A stretch of 64,000 nt of DNA from Asticcacaulis taihuensis (GCF_900100255.1 NZ_FMTS01000001.1:1054001-1118000); one strand, 5' to 3'. Positions 35,682 through 44,823 are shown, counted from the stretch's first letter. The notes: generated by a model from the sequence alone, not told the origin. Numbers and translations are program-made.

Positions 35682-36956
35682 ATGACGGATAACCCTGCAT
35701 ACATGACCGGCTTCGGCAATCATTTCTCCACCGAGGCGGTGCCCGCTGCCCTGCCGGTGGGCCAGAATTCACCGCAACAGGTGCCTTTCGGCCTCTATGC
35801 CGAGCAACTTTCCGGCTCGGCCTTCACTGCGCCGCGCGCTGAGAACCGCCGTGCCTGGCTCTACCGCCTGCGCCCCTCAGCCAGCCACGCACCGTTCACC
35901 CTTTACCGCGATGCCCCCACCTTCGCACCGCCGACGCCTAACCGCCTGCGCTGGTTGCCGCTGACTGCGCCTGACAAACCGGCCGATTTCATCGACGGCC
36001 TGACTGCCTACGCCGCCAATGGCGACCCAGCCGCCCAAACCGGCGTCACCGTCTGGCTCTACGCCGCCAACCGCTCGATGAACCGCGCTTTTTTTGATGC
36101 CGATGGCGAATGGCTGATCGTGCCGCAATCCGGCCGGTTGGTGATCTTTACCGAAATGGGCGTACTGAAAATCGAACCTTTGCAGATCGCCGTCATTCCG
36201 CGCGGCGTGAAGTTCCGTGTCGCTCTGCCCGATGGGCACGCGACCGGCTACGTACTGGAAAACCACGGTCATCCGTTCCGCCTGCCCGACCTCGGACCGA
36301 TAGGCGCCAACGGCCTGGCCAATACGCGCGACTTTGAAACACCAGTCGCTGCCTTCGAGGATATCGATGGCGATTACGAGCTCATACAGAAGTTCTGCGG
36401 CCGGCTTTGGACCGCAAAACTTGATCATTCACCGCTCGATGTCGTGGCCTGGCATGGCAATCTGGCGCCGTATCGCTACGACCTGCGGCGCTTCAACACG
36501 ATCAATACCGTCAGTTTCGACCATCCCGATCCGTCGATCTTCACTGTACTGACCTCGCCATCGGAAACACCCGGCACGGCCAATGCCGATTTCGTCATCT
36601 TCCCGCCGCGCTGGATGGTGGCCGAACATACCTTCCGCCCGCCGTGGTTCCACCGCAATATCATGAGCGAATTCATGGGCCTGATCACCGGCGCCTACGA
36701 CGCCAAAGCCGAGGGCTTCGCGCCCGGCGGCGCAAGCCTGCACAACTGCATGAACGGCCACGGCCCGGACAAGGCGAGCTATGAGGCCGCCATCGCGGCC
36801 GATCTCAAACCGCACAAGATTGAAGGAACAATGGCCTTTATGTTTGAGAGCCGCCTGCCCTTTATTCCGACGACCTTCGCCATGGAAACGCCGCTGCTGC
36901 AACGCGACTATGACCAGTGCTGGGACAATTTCAAAAAGGCTAAATCGCCAAAGTAA
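35682..36956 (+). CDS. hmgA: Homogentisate 1,2-dioxygenase
   Basis: A 424-residue protein beginning [20 protein letters not shown], as in all HmgA enzymes. The C-terminal cupin domain holds the iron ligands in [16 protein letters not shown] (His and Glu near 325-332) and NCMNGHGPD (His near 360). It opens the homogentisate ring to 4-maleylacetoacetate. The ATG at 35682 follows AGGGAA. The longer frame to 35601 runs through the family A repeat. Confidence 0.97.
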   Translation: MTDNPAYMTGFGNHFSTEAVPAALPVGQNSPQQVPFGLYAEQLSGSAFTAPRAENRRAWLYRLRPSASHAPFTLYRDAPTFAPPTPNRLRWLPLTAPDKPADFIDGLTAYAANGDPAAQTGVTVWLYAANRSMNRAFFDADGEWLIVPQSGRLVIFTEMGVLKIEPLQIAVIPRGVKFRVALPDGHATGYVLENHGHPFRLPDLGPIGANGLANTRDFETPVAAFEDIDGDYELIQKFCGRLWTAKLDHSPLDVVAWHGNLAPYRYDLRRFNTINTVSFDHPDPSIFTVLTSPSETPGTANADFVIFPPRWMVAEHTFRPPWFHRNIMSEFMGLITGAYDAKAEGFAPGGASLHNCMNGHGPDKASYEAAIAADLKPHKIEGTMAFMFESRLPFIPTTFAMETPLLQRDYDQCWDNFKKAKSPK

Positions 36957-36965
36957 AGAAGGTTT

Positions 36966-37132
36966 ATCCACAGATTACACAGATTATGCGGGCGCTACCG
37001 CGCCCTCGGTGTCTGAACTAAATATAGCGCTATAGCGACGCGAAGCGTCACATGTGCATTTTTTTCTCAGTAGTCCGGCACAAACGCGGAAAGGGCGCGG
37101 TAGCGCCCGCATAATCTGTGTAATCTGTGGAT
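36966..37132. repeat. Long inverted repeat, ATCCACAGAT family, copy 2
   Basis: Perfect 41-bp arms (36966-37006 and 37092-37132) begin ATCCACAGATTACACAGATT and end at GGGCGCTACCGCGCCCT, a second nested palindrome. The loop contains ATAGCGCTATAGCGACGCG. It fills most of the 213-bp space between hmgA and fahA. Its closest relative is at 42843. Confidence 0.92.
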
Positions 37133-37169
37133 CACCTAAATCTCACGCACCACAAACACTGAAGCCAGA

Positions 37170-38435
37170 ATGATAGACGCAACCCACGATCCAAAACTGA
37201 CCTCATGGGTCGCCAACGCCAATGATCATGCGGACTTCCCCGTCCAGAACCTGCCGCTCGGCCTGTTCTCGCCGGCAAATGAGGCGCCGCGTCCAGGTAC
37301 GGCCATCGGCGACCATATCATCGAATGGCAGGCGCTTGTCGCCGCTGGCCTGAGGCTGGATAGCCCAACCATGGAAGCCGTTCTGGCCACGCCGGCCCTG
37401 CGCAAGTCCGTGCGCCAGCAACTGTCAAACCTGCTCAGCGATCCACAGTACCGCGAAGCCGCCGAGCCCTATCTTCATGCCGCCGCTGACTGCACCCTGC
37501 ACCTGCCGACGCGCATCGGCGACTATACCGACTTCTATGCCGGCATCCATCACGCGGTAACCGTCGGCAAGCTGTTCCGGCCGGACAATCCCCTGCTACC
37601 CAACTACAAGCATGTGCCGATCGGCTATCACGGCCGTGCTTCATCCATCCGCCCCTCCGGTGCGCCTGTCATCCGCCCGAAAGGGCAGACCAAGGCGCCC
37701 GATGCTGAAGCCCCATCTTTTGGCCCCAGCAAGCGGCTCGATTTCGAACTTGAACTCGGCATCTGGATAGGCCCAGGCAACGATCTCGGCCAGCCCATCG
37801 ATATTGCTCAAGCCGCCGATCATATCGCCGGCTACTGCCTGCTCAATGACTGGTCGGCGCGCGATTTCCAGGCGTGGGAATACCAGCCGCTCGGCCCTTT
37901 CCTGGCCAAGAACTTCATGACCACGATCTCACCATGGATCATCACGCCGGAAGCCCTGGCGCCTTTCCGGTTGGCGCAGGCGCCACGGCCCGAAGGCGAT
38001 CCAAAACCCCTGCCCTATCTGTGGGATGCAGCCGATCAGGCGGCCGGCGCGCTGAAGCTCTCGCTGGAAGTATTGATAGAAACCGCCGGAATGCGCGCGC
38101 AAAACCTGCCGCCGTTTGCCCTCAGCCGTAGCGAGGCGCGCCATATGTACTGGACCCCGTCGCAGCTCCTTACCCATCACGCCAGTAATGGCTGCAATCT
38201 GCAAACCGGCGACCTGCTGGGCACCGGCACCATTTCAGGCCCTGCCCCAGACAGCGCCGGCAGCCTGCTGGAACTGTCCGAAGGCGGTAAAAAACCCGTG
38301 ACTTTGCCGTCAAATGAAACACGCAGCTTCCTTGAAGACGGTGATGCGCTTATCTTGAGGGCATATGCCGAAGCCGACGGCTTTGTCCGCATCGGTTTCG
38401 GAGACTGCCGCGGGCGCATTTTACCCGCCGGATAA
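37170..38435 (+). CDS. fahA: Fumarylacetoacetase
   Basis: A 421-residue FAH. The N-terminal SH3-like domain (FPVQNLPLGLFSP) is followed by the catalytic domain with DFYAGIHHAVTVGKLFRPDN (metal Asp and catalytic His near 127-135), IGYHGRASSI, and ELELGIWIGPG with the metal-binding Glu residues. It hydrolyses fumarylacetoacetate to fumarate and acetoacetate, the last step of tyrosine degradation. It lies between hmgA and maiA. Confidence 0.96.
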   Translation: MIDATHDPKLTSWVANANDHADFPVQNLPLGLFSPANEAPRPGTAIGDHIIEWQALVAAGLRLDSPTMEAVLATPALRKSVRQQLSNLLSDPQYREAAEPYLHAAADCTLHLPTRIGDYTDFYAGIHHAVTVGKLFRPDNPLLPNYKHVPIGYHGRASSIRPSGAPVIRPKGQTKAPDAEAPSFGPSKRLDFELELGIWIGPGNDLGQPIDIAQAADHIAGYCLLNDWSARDFQAWEYQPLGPFLAKNFMTTISPWIITPEALAPFRLAQAPRPEGDPKPLPYLWDAADQAAGALKLSLEVLIETAGMRAQNLPPFALSRSEARHMYWTPSQLLTHHASNGCNLQTGDLLGTGTISGPAPDSAGSLLELSEGGKKPVTLPSNETRSFLEDGDALILRAYAEADGFVRIGFGDCRGRILPAG

Positions 38436-38461
38436 GAGCCAGATAGAGAAAGCAGGCGAGG

Positions 38462-39118
38462 ATGCTCAAATTGCATGATTACTGGCGCTCCAGCGCCGCC
38501 TATCGCGTTCGCATTGCGCTCAATCTCAAGGGACTGGACTACAAACAGGACAGTCATGACCTGCGCACCAATGCCCAGCATCTCGATAGTTACAAGGCGC
38601 TCAATCCGCAAGGTCTGGTGCCGGCGCTAGATATCGGCGGCCATGTCCTGACGCAAAGCTTGGCGATCATCGAATGGCTGGAGGAAACCTGCCCGGAACC
38701 GCCGCTTCTGCCGCGCGCCGCCGCCGACCGTGCTGTGGTCCGCGCCATGGCGGGCCTGATCGCCTGCGATATCCACCCGCTCAACAATCTGCGGGTGCTG
38801 CGCGAACTGAAAAAGGACTGGAACGCCGACGAGGCCCAGACGAAGATGTGGGCCAAGGGCTGGATCGCCGAGGGATTTACGGCCCTTGAAACCCTCATCG
38901 GCCGGCATGGCGGCGGTTATTGCTTCGGCGAGCGCCCGACCCTGGCCGATTGTTTCCTGGTGCCGCAGGTTTTTTCCGCGCAGCGCTTTGGGGTCAGTCT
39001 TGATCCTTACCCGAATATCCGGGCGGTGAACGAGCGCTGCGACGAGCACCCGGCCTTTTCGCGCGCCCATCCGGCGCACCAGCCCGATGCCGATACGGTC
39101 GATTTCAATACCAGATGA
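38462..39118 (+). CDS. maiA: Maleylacetoacetate isomerase (zeta-class GST)
   Basis: A 218-residue glutathione S-transferase-like protein. The zeta-class motif SSAAYRVRIALNLKGL lies at residues 10-25. NPQGLVPALDIGGHVLTQSL and AIIEWLEE complete the thioredoxin-like domain. The all-alpha C-terminal domain includes RPTLADCFLVPQVF. It isomerises maleylacetoacetate to fumarylacetoacetate using glutathione. It overlaps the downstream Rieske gene by 4 bp (ATGA). Confidence 0.95.
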   Translation: MLKLHDYWRSSAAYRVRIALNLKGLDYKQDSHDLRTNAQHLDSYKALNPQGLVPALDIGGHVLTQSLAIIEWLEETCPEPPLLPRAAADRAVVRAMAGLIACDIHPLNNLRVLRELKKDWNADEAQTKMWAKGWIAEGFTALETLIGRHGGGYCFGERPTLADCFLVPQVFSAQRFGVSLDPYPNIRAVNERCDEHPAFSRAHPAHQPDADTVDFNTR

Positions 39119-39471
39119 GTTTACGCGTCTACGCCACCCCCGCCGGCGTAAAACTGGGGCCAAAGGATCTCATCGCGCCTGACACGGCGCGCAACTTCGT
39201 GCTGGAAATCGGCGAGGCGCATTTTCATGGCTTCGTGGTACGTAAAGCCGATGACTATTACGGCTATGTCGATCGCTGCCCACACGCCGGCCTACCCCTG
39301 GCGCAGGAACTGGACGACTACCTGACGCCCCAGGCCGACCTGATTTCCTGTAGCTGGCATGGCGCCCTGTTCCGCATCTCCTCCGGCCAGTGCGTTGGTG
39401 GCCCGTGCGCTGGGCAGTCGCTGACGCCATGGCCGGTACGCGTGGAAGAAGGCTTTATCGTCACCGCCTAA
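39115..39471 (+). CDS. Rieske [2Fe-2S] protein of the tyrosine cluster
   Basis: A 118-residue single-domain Rieske protein. Cluster ligands are CPHAGLPL (near residue 58) and CSWHGALFRISSG (near 80), separated by 20 residues, as in soluble Rieske ferredoxins. It has no signal peptide. Translational coupling to maiA suggests a role in aromatic catabolism, perhaps electron delivery, but no oxygenase partner is adjacent. Confidence 0.87.
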   Translation: MSLRVYATPAGVKLGPKDLIAPDTARNFVLEIGEAHFHGFVVRKADDYYGYVDRCPHAGLPLAQELDDYLTPQADLISCSWHGALFRISSGQCVGGPCAGQSLTPWPVRVEEGFIVTA

Positions 39472-39478
39472 AGGTTTG

Positions 39479-39553
39479 GAACCACGAATGGACACGAATA
39501 AACACGAATGTTCGTATCGCCTATTCGTGTTTATTCGTGTCCATTCGTGGTTC
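39479..39553. repeat. Long inverted repeat with CACGAAT motif
   Basis: Perfect 31-bp arms (39479-39509 and 39523-39553) begin GAACCACGAATGGACACGAA. Each arm contains three spaced CACGAAT units. The loop is 13 nt. It lies between the convergent Rieske and rhtA genes and could act as a bidirectional terminator, but it has no T run. Confidence 0.9.
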
Positions 39554-39569
39554 GTGAATCCTTGGTCTT

Positions 39570-40451
39570 TTAAGCCGTCGCATCGTTCGATCCACGCTTT
39601 GCCGTAAGACTCGATCCCGCTGAAGCGATAATAACCAGCGCCACCGCCAGCCATTGCAGCGGCGTCAGAAGCTCATGCAGGATAACAAGCCCCAGCAGAG
39701 CGGCGACCGCTGGCTCCAGGCTCATCATCAGGCCAAAGGTCTTGGCGGGCATGGCTTTCAGCGCGATCATTTCCAGCGCGTAGGGAATGGCGCTCGCCAG
39801 GATACCGATGCCGACGCCATAAAACAGTATGGTCGGCGACAGAAGCGAAGCACCGGCAAAGGCCACGCCGATCGGCACGGTGAAGATGGTCGAAAAGGCC
39901 ATGCCAAGCGCCACGGCCTTGCCTCCGTGTACCCGATCACCGACCTTTTGACCGACAATGATATACAGTCCCCACAGCACGCCGGCGATCAGGGCATAGA
40001 CCACGCCCAGCAGATCAAGTGCCGTGCTGCCTTCTCCCCCCAAACCTTGCCAAGGCAGCAAGATCAGCAACCCCGCTACGGCACAGGCCACCCAGATAAA
40101 ATCGCTCCATTTGCGTGACCCCAGAATCGCCACGGTGAGCGGACCGGAAAATTCCAGTGCCACGGCGATGCCGAGCGGAATGCGGGCGATCGAAGCATAA
40201 AAGACCAGGTTCATGACGCCGAGTATGGCGCCATACAGCGCCAGCACCGGCCAGTGCTTGCGCTCCGGCCCACCACGCCACGGCTGGAAGACGATCAACA
40301 GGGAGACGGTGGCGAAGAACTGGCGCAGCGCCGTGGTGCCTTCGGAGCCCACCAGCGGGAAGACATGCTTGCTCAGCGTGGCGCCAAGTTGCACCGAGAC
40401 TATGGCGATGAGTATGGCGACAATCGCCCACAATTTTGGATTTTTAGACAT
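39570..40451 (-). CDS. rhtA: EamA/RhtA-type amino acid or metabolite exporter
   Basis: A 293-residue protein with ten hydrophobic helices forming two EamA repeats. Typical RhtA-like segments are QLGATLSKHVFPLVGSEGTT, ARIPLGIAVALEFSGPLTVA and LMMSLEPAVAALLGLVILHE. RhtA exports threonine and homoserine in E. coli; here the substrate is only inferred. The start at 40451 (MSKNPKLWAIVA) is preferred to the 76-residue longer frame. Confidence 0.86.
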   Translation of the reverse strand: MSKNPKLWAIVAILIAIVSVQLGATLSKHVFPLVGSEGTTALRQFFATVSLLIVFQPWRGGPERKHWPVLALYGAILGVMNLVFYASIARIPLGIAVALEFSGPLTVAILGSRKWSDFIWVACAVAGLLILLPWQGLGGEGSTALDLLGVVYALIAGVLWGLYIIVGQKVGDRVHGGKAVALGMAFSTIFTVPIGVAFAGASLLSPTILFYGVGIGILASAIPYALEMIALKAMPAKTFGLMMSLEPAVAALLGLVILHELLTPLQWLAVALVIIASAGSSLTAKRGSNDATA

Positions 40452-40632
40452 GGTTCGACTCCGGTGTGGCGTCGTCTTGTCGTAACCGGGTACGGCGCAC
40501 CTCGTCCGGAGAATATCTGCAGCTACAATAGCCAGTTGGTGACAGCATCTCAACGGATGGGAAAAATAAAATTGGTCTTGTTGCTTATGACCAATAGGTA
40601 GGTCACCCTCTCCGAAAATGGAGGGAAACATC

Positions 40633-41673
40633 ATGAAACCGCTCATCGCGCTGATAGCCTCTGCGGCCCTGATCGCCACGCCAGTCGTTGCGAAACCCGC
40701 GCCAAAGCCGGTGATTATCGGTTACCTGCCAGCCTTCAAGGGCCCCATGCTGCCCTATATGGATACCATCGACCTGACGAAGGTGACCCATATCAACCTG
40801 TCTTTCGTCAACCCGGATCCGCAGGGACTGATCGTCAATGGCGACCTGATGGCCTGCATGGATACCGAAGGACATGGCGCCCTACCGGTCGCCGATGTAC
40901 AGGCGGTGATCGACCGCGCCCACATTGCCGGCGTCAAGGTGCTGATCTCCCTCGGCGGTGGCATCATTCCGAAATGCTCCGGCGAATGGCCCACCCTGCT
41001 CAGGCAGGAAAACCGCGCTGTCACCGTGGCCAATCTCATAAAGTTTCTCGATGACACCGGCCTCGATGGCATCGATGTCGACCTCGAATGGGATGTGCTG
41101 ACGGCCATCGATAAGGCCGGAGAATACACGCCCTTTGTCCAGGCCTTGAGCGCCGAACTGAAGAAACGCGGCAAGCTGCTCACCTGCGCCACCGCTTCGG
41201 CCGAAGGCGGCATGGTGCCGGTCTCGTCCGTGCCGTATTTCGATTATGTGAACATCATGTCCTATGATGCTGTTGGCCCTTCATGGGGCACGCCAGGCGA
41301 TGAGCACGCCACCCTGGACATGGCGAAACACGACATCGCCGTCTGGCAGGCGCGCGGCGTGAAAAAGAGCCAGTTGGTGTTGGGCGTGCCGTTTTATGGC
41401 CATGCCTTCGGCAGCTACAAACTCGGCTTCCACGATTACAAGGGCCTGCTGGCGGAATATGGCGATACGGTCGCCGAAAGCGATATCCTCGGCAAGGCGT
41501 GCGCCGGTTGCGATTACGTCACTTATAATGGCCGCCCGACCATCCGGCTGAAGGCCGAACTGGCCCGGCAGAGCGGCGCCGGCGTCATGATCTGGGAACT
41601 GACCGCCGATCAGCCTGGCTCGAACAGCCTGCTAGATGCCCTGCATGACTCGCTTAATTCTACCGCGGAGTGA
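40633..41673 (+). CDS. Secreted glycoside hydrolase family 18 protein
   Basis: A 346-residue protein with a signal peptide (MKPLIALIASAALIATPVVA). The GH18 barrel shows HINLSFVNPDP near 55, VLISLGGG near 100, and the catalytic DGIDVDLEWDV near 147-157, in which the DxxDxDxE motif ends in the proton-donor Glu. NIMSYDAVGPSWG and GVMIWELTAD complete the active site. It is probably a chitinase or an endo-beta-N-acetylglucosaminidase-like enzyme. No carbohydrate-binding module is visible. GGAGGG lies upstream of the ATG. Confidence 0.92.
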   Translation: MKPLIALIASAALIATPVVAKPAPKPVIIGYLPAFKGPMLPYMDTIDLTKVTHINLSFVNPDPQGLIVNGDLMACMDTEGHGALPVADVQAVIDRAHIAGVKVLISLGGGIIPKCSGEWPTLLRQENRAVTVANLIKFLDDTGLDGIDVDLEWDVLTAIDKAGEYTPFVQALSAELKKRGKLLTCATASAEGGMVPVSSVPYFDYVNIMSYDAVGPSWGTPGDEHATLDMAKHDIAVWQARGVKKSQLVLGVPFYGHAFGSYKLGFHDYKGLLAEYGDTVAESDILGKACAGCDYVTYNGRPTIRLKAELARQSGAGVMIWELTADQPGSNSLLDALHDSLNSTAE

Positions 41674-42042
41674 ATTGCGCGGCATAATTTCCGATTGCGC
41701 CGCACTATACGACAGAATATCCCGACCTGTCGTTAATTTTCCAAATTTGACATAAATGTCAGTATTTGAAATTGACCCTGCGTCGGGTTTTTTGTATTGT
41801 ATTTTCAATAACAAGAGAAAACGCCACAGACAGCACCATGTTTACGCCTCCGCGCCTCCGCCAGGATCCGAGTACCACCTCGACTCCAAGCCACACCCAG
41901 ACAGCGTGCGTAAACCGGGCGGCGCCCCTCGCCACACAGAGTGAAAATGCTGCATCCTGCCACGGTGCAGCATTTTTTGTCACTGGCGTCGAAACGCATT
42001 AGCCCCACCCTCGATGAAAAAGGATACAGGGAACAAAACGCT
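41674..42042 (+). other. 369-bp intergenic stretch with promoter-like and terminator-like elements
   Basis: No ORF here is convincing; a 54-codon frame from 41839 would be interrupted by the terminator hairpin. TTGACC (41772-41777), 17 bp, TATTGT (41795-41800) resembles a promoter. A 10-bp stem AAATGCTGCA/TGCAGCATTT (41945-41954 with 41966-41975) followed by TTT ends a potential transcript of about 170 nt. It may be a small RNA gene, or an attenuated leader of the paaC-like gene that starts 65 nt later. Confidence 0.45.
41945..41978 (+). terminator. Rho-independent terminator or attenuator upstream of the paaC-like gene
   Basis: A 10-bp perfect stem with an 11-nt loop and a six-T run (41973-41978). 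It lies between a candidate promoter and the paaC-like start. Confidence 0.75.
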
Positions 42043-42828
42043 ATGAAAACCAGCACAAAAACGAAGCCCGCCCCTCAAACCGACAATGCCGTTTTTGAAT
42101 ATGCGCTGCGCCTGGGCGATGATGCCCTCATTCTCGGCCAGCGTCTGAGTGCCTGGTGCGGCCACGCCCCCAGCCTGGAGGTCGATCTCGGCCTCTCCAG
42201 CCTGGCGCTCGATCTCGTCGGCCAGGCCACCTTCTGGCTGGAACTGGCTGCCCGGCATGACCCGCAGGGCCGCGACGCCGATACCCTGGCCTTCCGCCGC
42301 GATACCCACGATTTCCATAATTGCCTTCTGGTCGAGCAGCCGAATGGCGATTTCGCCCAGACCTTGGCGCGGCAGTTCCTGTTTTCCAACTATCAGCTTC
42401 TGTTCCTGGAAGCGCTCAAGGGCTCATCCGACAAGGCCATGGCCGACATCGCCGCCAAGTGCGCCGGAGACGTCGCCTATCACGTCGATTTCGCCCGCGA
42501 CTGGATGATTCGCCTGGGTGATGCCTCCTGTGTCAGCCATCAGCGCCTGGTCAAGAGCATGGACTTCATGTCCCACTTCGTCGATGAGCTGTTCATCATG
42601 GACGAGGTCGATAATGCCCTGCTGGCGGATGGCATCTCCATCTGCAAGGCGGCTTTGCGCGACGAATTCGATCATCGCATTGCCAGCGTATTGAGCGAGG
42701 CCGGTCTGACGCCGCCCAAGGTAAGGCGTTCGGTCATTTTGGGCCGCAAGGGCCACGACAGCGAACATGTGGCTCTGCTGCTGCACGACATGCAGATCCC
42801 GCCACACGAGGCCGATCCACGTTGGTAA
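42043..42828 (+). CDS. paaC: PaaC-like phenylacetyl-CoA epoxidase subunit, isolated
   Basis: A 261-residue helical ferritin-like protein. YALRLGDDALILGQRLSAWC, LLVEQPNGDFAQTLARQFLF and YHVDFARDWMIRLGDAS closely follow PaaC, the non-catalytic structural subunit of the ring 1,2-phenylacetyl-CoA epoxidase. The C-terminus (GRKGHDSEHVALLLHDMQ) matches the PaaC end. No paaA, paaB, paaD or paaE lies nearby, so it is either an isolated copy or a repurposed ferritin-like protein. The start at 42043 follows AGGGAA; the longer frame crosses the terminator. Confidence 0.82.
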   Translation: MKTSTKTKPAPQTDNAVFEYALRLGDDALILGQRLSAWCGHAPSLEVDLGLSSLALDLVGQATFWLELAARHDPQGRDADTLAFRRDTHDFHNCLLVEQPNGDFAQTLARQFLFSNYQLLFLEALKGSSDKAMADIAAKCAGDVAYHVDFARDWMIRLGDASCVSHQRLVKSMDFMSHFVDELFIMDEVDNALLADGISICKAALRDEFDHRIASVLSEAGLTPPKVRRSVILGRKGHDSEHVALLLHDMQIPPHEADPRW

Positions 42829-42842
42829 GAAAGTCAAAGTTG

Positions 42843-42990
42843 ATCCACAGATTACGCAGATTTGCGGGCGCTACCGCGCCCTCTGTATACGCGTTATCTA
42901 CTGTGCTTAATAACGCAGGCAACTCGCGGCAGTCCGTCATGATTATAAAAAGGGCGCGGTAGCGCCCGCAAATCTGCGTAATCTGCGGTT
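42843..42990. repeat. Long inverted repeat, ATCCACAGAT family, copy 3
   Basis: 40-bp arms (42843-42882 and 42951-42990, 38 of 40 matching) begin ATCCACAGATTACGCAGATT and end in the same GGGCGCTACCGCGCCCT palindrome as the copy at 36966. The 68-bp loop differs. It lies between the convergent paaC-like and ketimine-reductase-type genes. Confidence 0.9.
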
Positions 42991-42998
42991 CCCCTTTC

Positions 42999-43919
42999 CT
43001 ACCCTACAGCCAAGCTCGCCGCCGCCAGATCCTGCGCGGCATCGCCCACGCTCTTGAACAGGGTGATACGGCCTTCACGGTCAGACACAACCTCACCGGC
43101 GCATAACGTCTGCAAGGTGCCCTTGATCATTTCATGATGCAGCAAACCGGTGGCTATGGGCTGGGTCAGGTCACCGGCTTCGCTCAGGGCGGCAAAAGTA
43201 TCAACCCAGATGTCGGCGCGCGTAATGGTCGCGTCATCGGCCTCGCGCATATCCTTCAGATAGCCGCCGATCAGGGCCACATGCTGACCCGAACGCAGCC
43301 ATTCTCCCCTGATCAGCGGTTCGGTCGAAAGCGTGGCACAGGCGATGATATCGGCTTTTGCCACTCCGGCTGCCAGATCGGTGCAGACCTCGGCGTGGAA
43401 GCCGCCGGCCTTAAGCGCCGCGACCAGTTTCTCGGCATTGGCGGCGGTCGGGCTGAAAACCTGGACCGTCTCGATGGCGCGCACCGCCCGGTAGGCAAAG
43501 GCCAGTTCCGAGGCGATCCGGCCTGAACCGACCAGCAGCAGGTGCTTCGCACCATCCACAGCCAGCCGATCTGCCGCAATGGCCGCCACCGCCGCCGTGC
43601 GCCGCGCCGTCAGTTCGCCGCCGTCAAGCAGCGCCATATGTTCGCCGGTAATGGCATCGAACAGCAGGTAGCTGGCCGTCACCGCCGGCAGGTGGCGGCG
43701 CGCATTACCAGGCGTGACATTGACCACCTTCACCCCGCCCATACCCTGACTCCAGGCTGGCATCATCAGCAGGGTGGCGTCGGGTTCGCCGGAATTACTG
43801 ATCGTATGGACATGGCGCTGCGGCGACCTCGTCTCGCCCTTCAACAGCTTTGGCAATTGCGCCGTCAGCCTGGCATAGGGCAGACGTTCGATCAGGTCGT
43901 GCGCGGTCAGGTTTTGCAT
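42999..43919 (-). CDS. Ornithine cyclodeaminase / mu-crystallin family protein (probable ketimine reductase)
   Basis: A 306-residue NAD(P)-binding protein. The N-terminal substrate domain (LLMMPAWSQGMGGVKVVNVT) carries the conserved Lys, LDGGELTARRTAAVAAIAAD follows near 105-125, and the Rossmann motif LLVGSGRIASELA is near 131. Members are ornithine cyclodeaminases or reductases of cyclic ketimines such as piperideine-2-carboxylate. Lysine-pathway genes across the divergent promoter favour the reductase role, yielding L-pipecolate. Its start is 1 bp after the LysR stop, so they form one transcript. I chose 43919 (MQNLTAHDLIERLP). Confidence 0.85.
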   Translation of the reverse strand: MQNLTAHDLIERLPYARLTAQLPKLLKGETRSPQRHVHTISNSGEPDATLLMMPAWSQGMGGVKVVNVTPGNARRHLPAVTASYLLFDAITGEHMALLDGGELTARRTAAVAAIAADRLAVDGAKHLLLVGSGRIASELAFAYRAVRAIETVQVFSPTAANAEKLVAALKAGGFHAEVCTDLAAGVAKADIIACATLSTEPLIRGEWLRSGQHVALIGGYLKDMREADDATITRADIWVDTFAALSEAGDLTQPIATGLLHHEMIKGTLQTLCAGEVVSDREGRITLFKSVGDAAQDLAAASLAVG

Positions 43920-43920
43920 C

Positions 43921-44823
43921 TTATTGTCCGTTATCGGCGATAGTTTCGGTGACAAGCCAGTCGCGGAAGGCGACCAGCGGTGGATGGTCGGCGCGGTCTT
44001 CCGGCCAGACGAGATAATAGGCTTCGGCATTTTTCATGGGCAAATCGAGTGCCCGCACCAATTGGCCGGTGCGCAGTTCCTCCTCGATCAGGAAGTCCGG
44101 CAACAGGGCCACGCCCAGACCGGCCCGCGCCATCTGGGCCATGGTGGCGAACTGGTCGAACAGCATACCCTGAACATGTTCGGCCGGAGCGTCGTTCTGG
44201 CGCAACCAGCGCTCCCAGGCATCCGGCCGCGTGGTAATGTGCAGCAGTGGCGCCTTACGGATATCAGCCGGGGTCTCGAACCTGTAGCGCTCCAGCAGCG
44301 CGGGACTACACGCCGGCACGACATATTCTTCACGCAACAGCAGGGTCTCTGCCCCCGGCCAATCACCGGTTCCGTGGTGGATGGCGGCGTCCATCGCTTC
44401 CTGACGGAAATCGAAGGCGGTCAAACGGGTGATCAGGTTGAGCGTGGTGCCGGGATTTTGACTGAGGAATCCCGGCAGGCGCGGCGCCAGCCAGCGGGCG
44501 CCGAAGGTCGGCAAAACGGCGAGGTTGAGCGAGCCGCCGAAGGGATTGGCGCGCAGATTGAGCGACGCCGTACTGATCTTTTTCAGCGCGTCGCGGATTT
44601 CGCGGGCATAGGCTTCGCCGCCGGGAGTCAGGCGGATGGTCTGGCGCTCACGGTGGAACAACTCAACCTCAAGCTGGTCCTCCAGTGCCTTGATCTGGCG
44701 GCTGACCGCGCTCTGGGTCAGGGCCAGTTCGCGCGCCGCCGCCGTAATGCTGCCGGTGCGCGCCGCGGCTTCGAAGGCCTGCAGGTGAGCGGTAGGCGGC
44801 AGAAAGCGGCGTGGTGCCAACAT
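43921..44823 (-). CDS. LysR-family regulator (GcvA-like)
   Basis: A 300-residue protein. The N-terminal winged HTH reads LQAFEAAARTGSITAAAREL then LTQSAVSRQIKALEDQL. The effector domain (about 95-295) contains LNLAVLPTFGARWLAPRLPG and ARAGLGVALLPDFLIEEEL. It is of the GcvA/AmpR type. It is transcribed with the ketimine-reductase-type gene and divergently from the FAD oxidase, so it probably controls the lysine/pipecolate cluster, with a pathway intermediate as effector. Confidence 0.92.
   Translation of the reverse strand: MLAPRRFLPPTAHLQAFEAAARTGSITAAARELALTQSAVSRQIKALEDQLEVELFHRERQTIRLTPGGEAYAREIRDALKKISTASLNLRANPFGGSLNLAVLPTFGARWLAPRLPGFLSQNPGTTLNLITRLTAFDFRQEAMDAAIHHGTGDWPGAETLLLREEYVVPACSPALLERYRFETPADIRKAPLLHITTRPDAWERWLRQNDAPAEHVQGMLFDQFATMAQMARAGLGVALLPDFLIEEELRTGQLVRALDLPMKNAEAYYLVWPEDRADHPPLVAFRDWLVTETIADNGQ

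Noticed and set aside
41766-42002. Small ORF (78 codons) before the paaC-like gene
   Set aside because: It is Pro/Thr-rich without a ribosome-binding site, and its 3' part is the terminator hairpin. Non-coding leader or small RNA is more likely.
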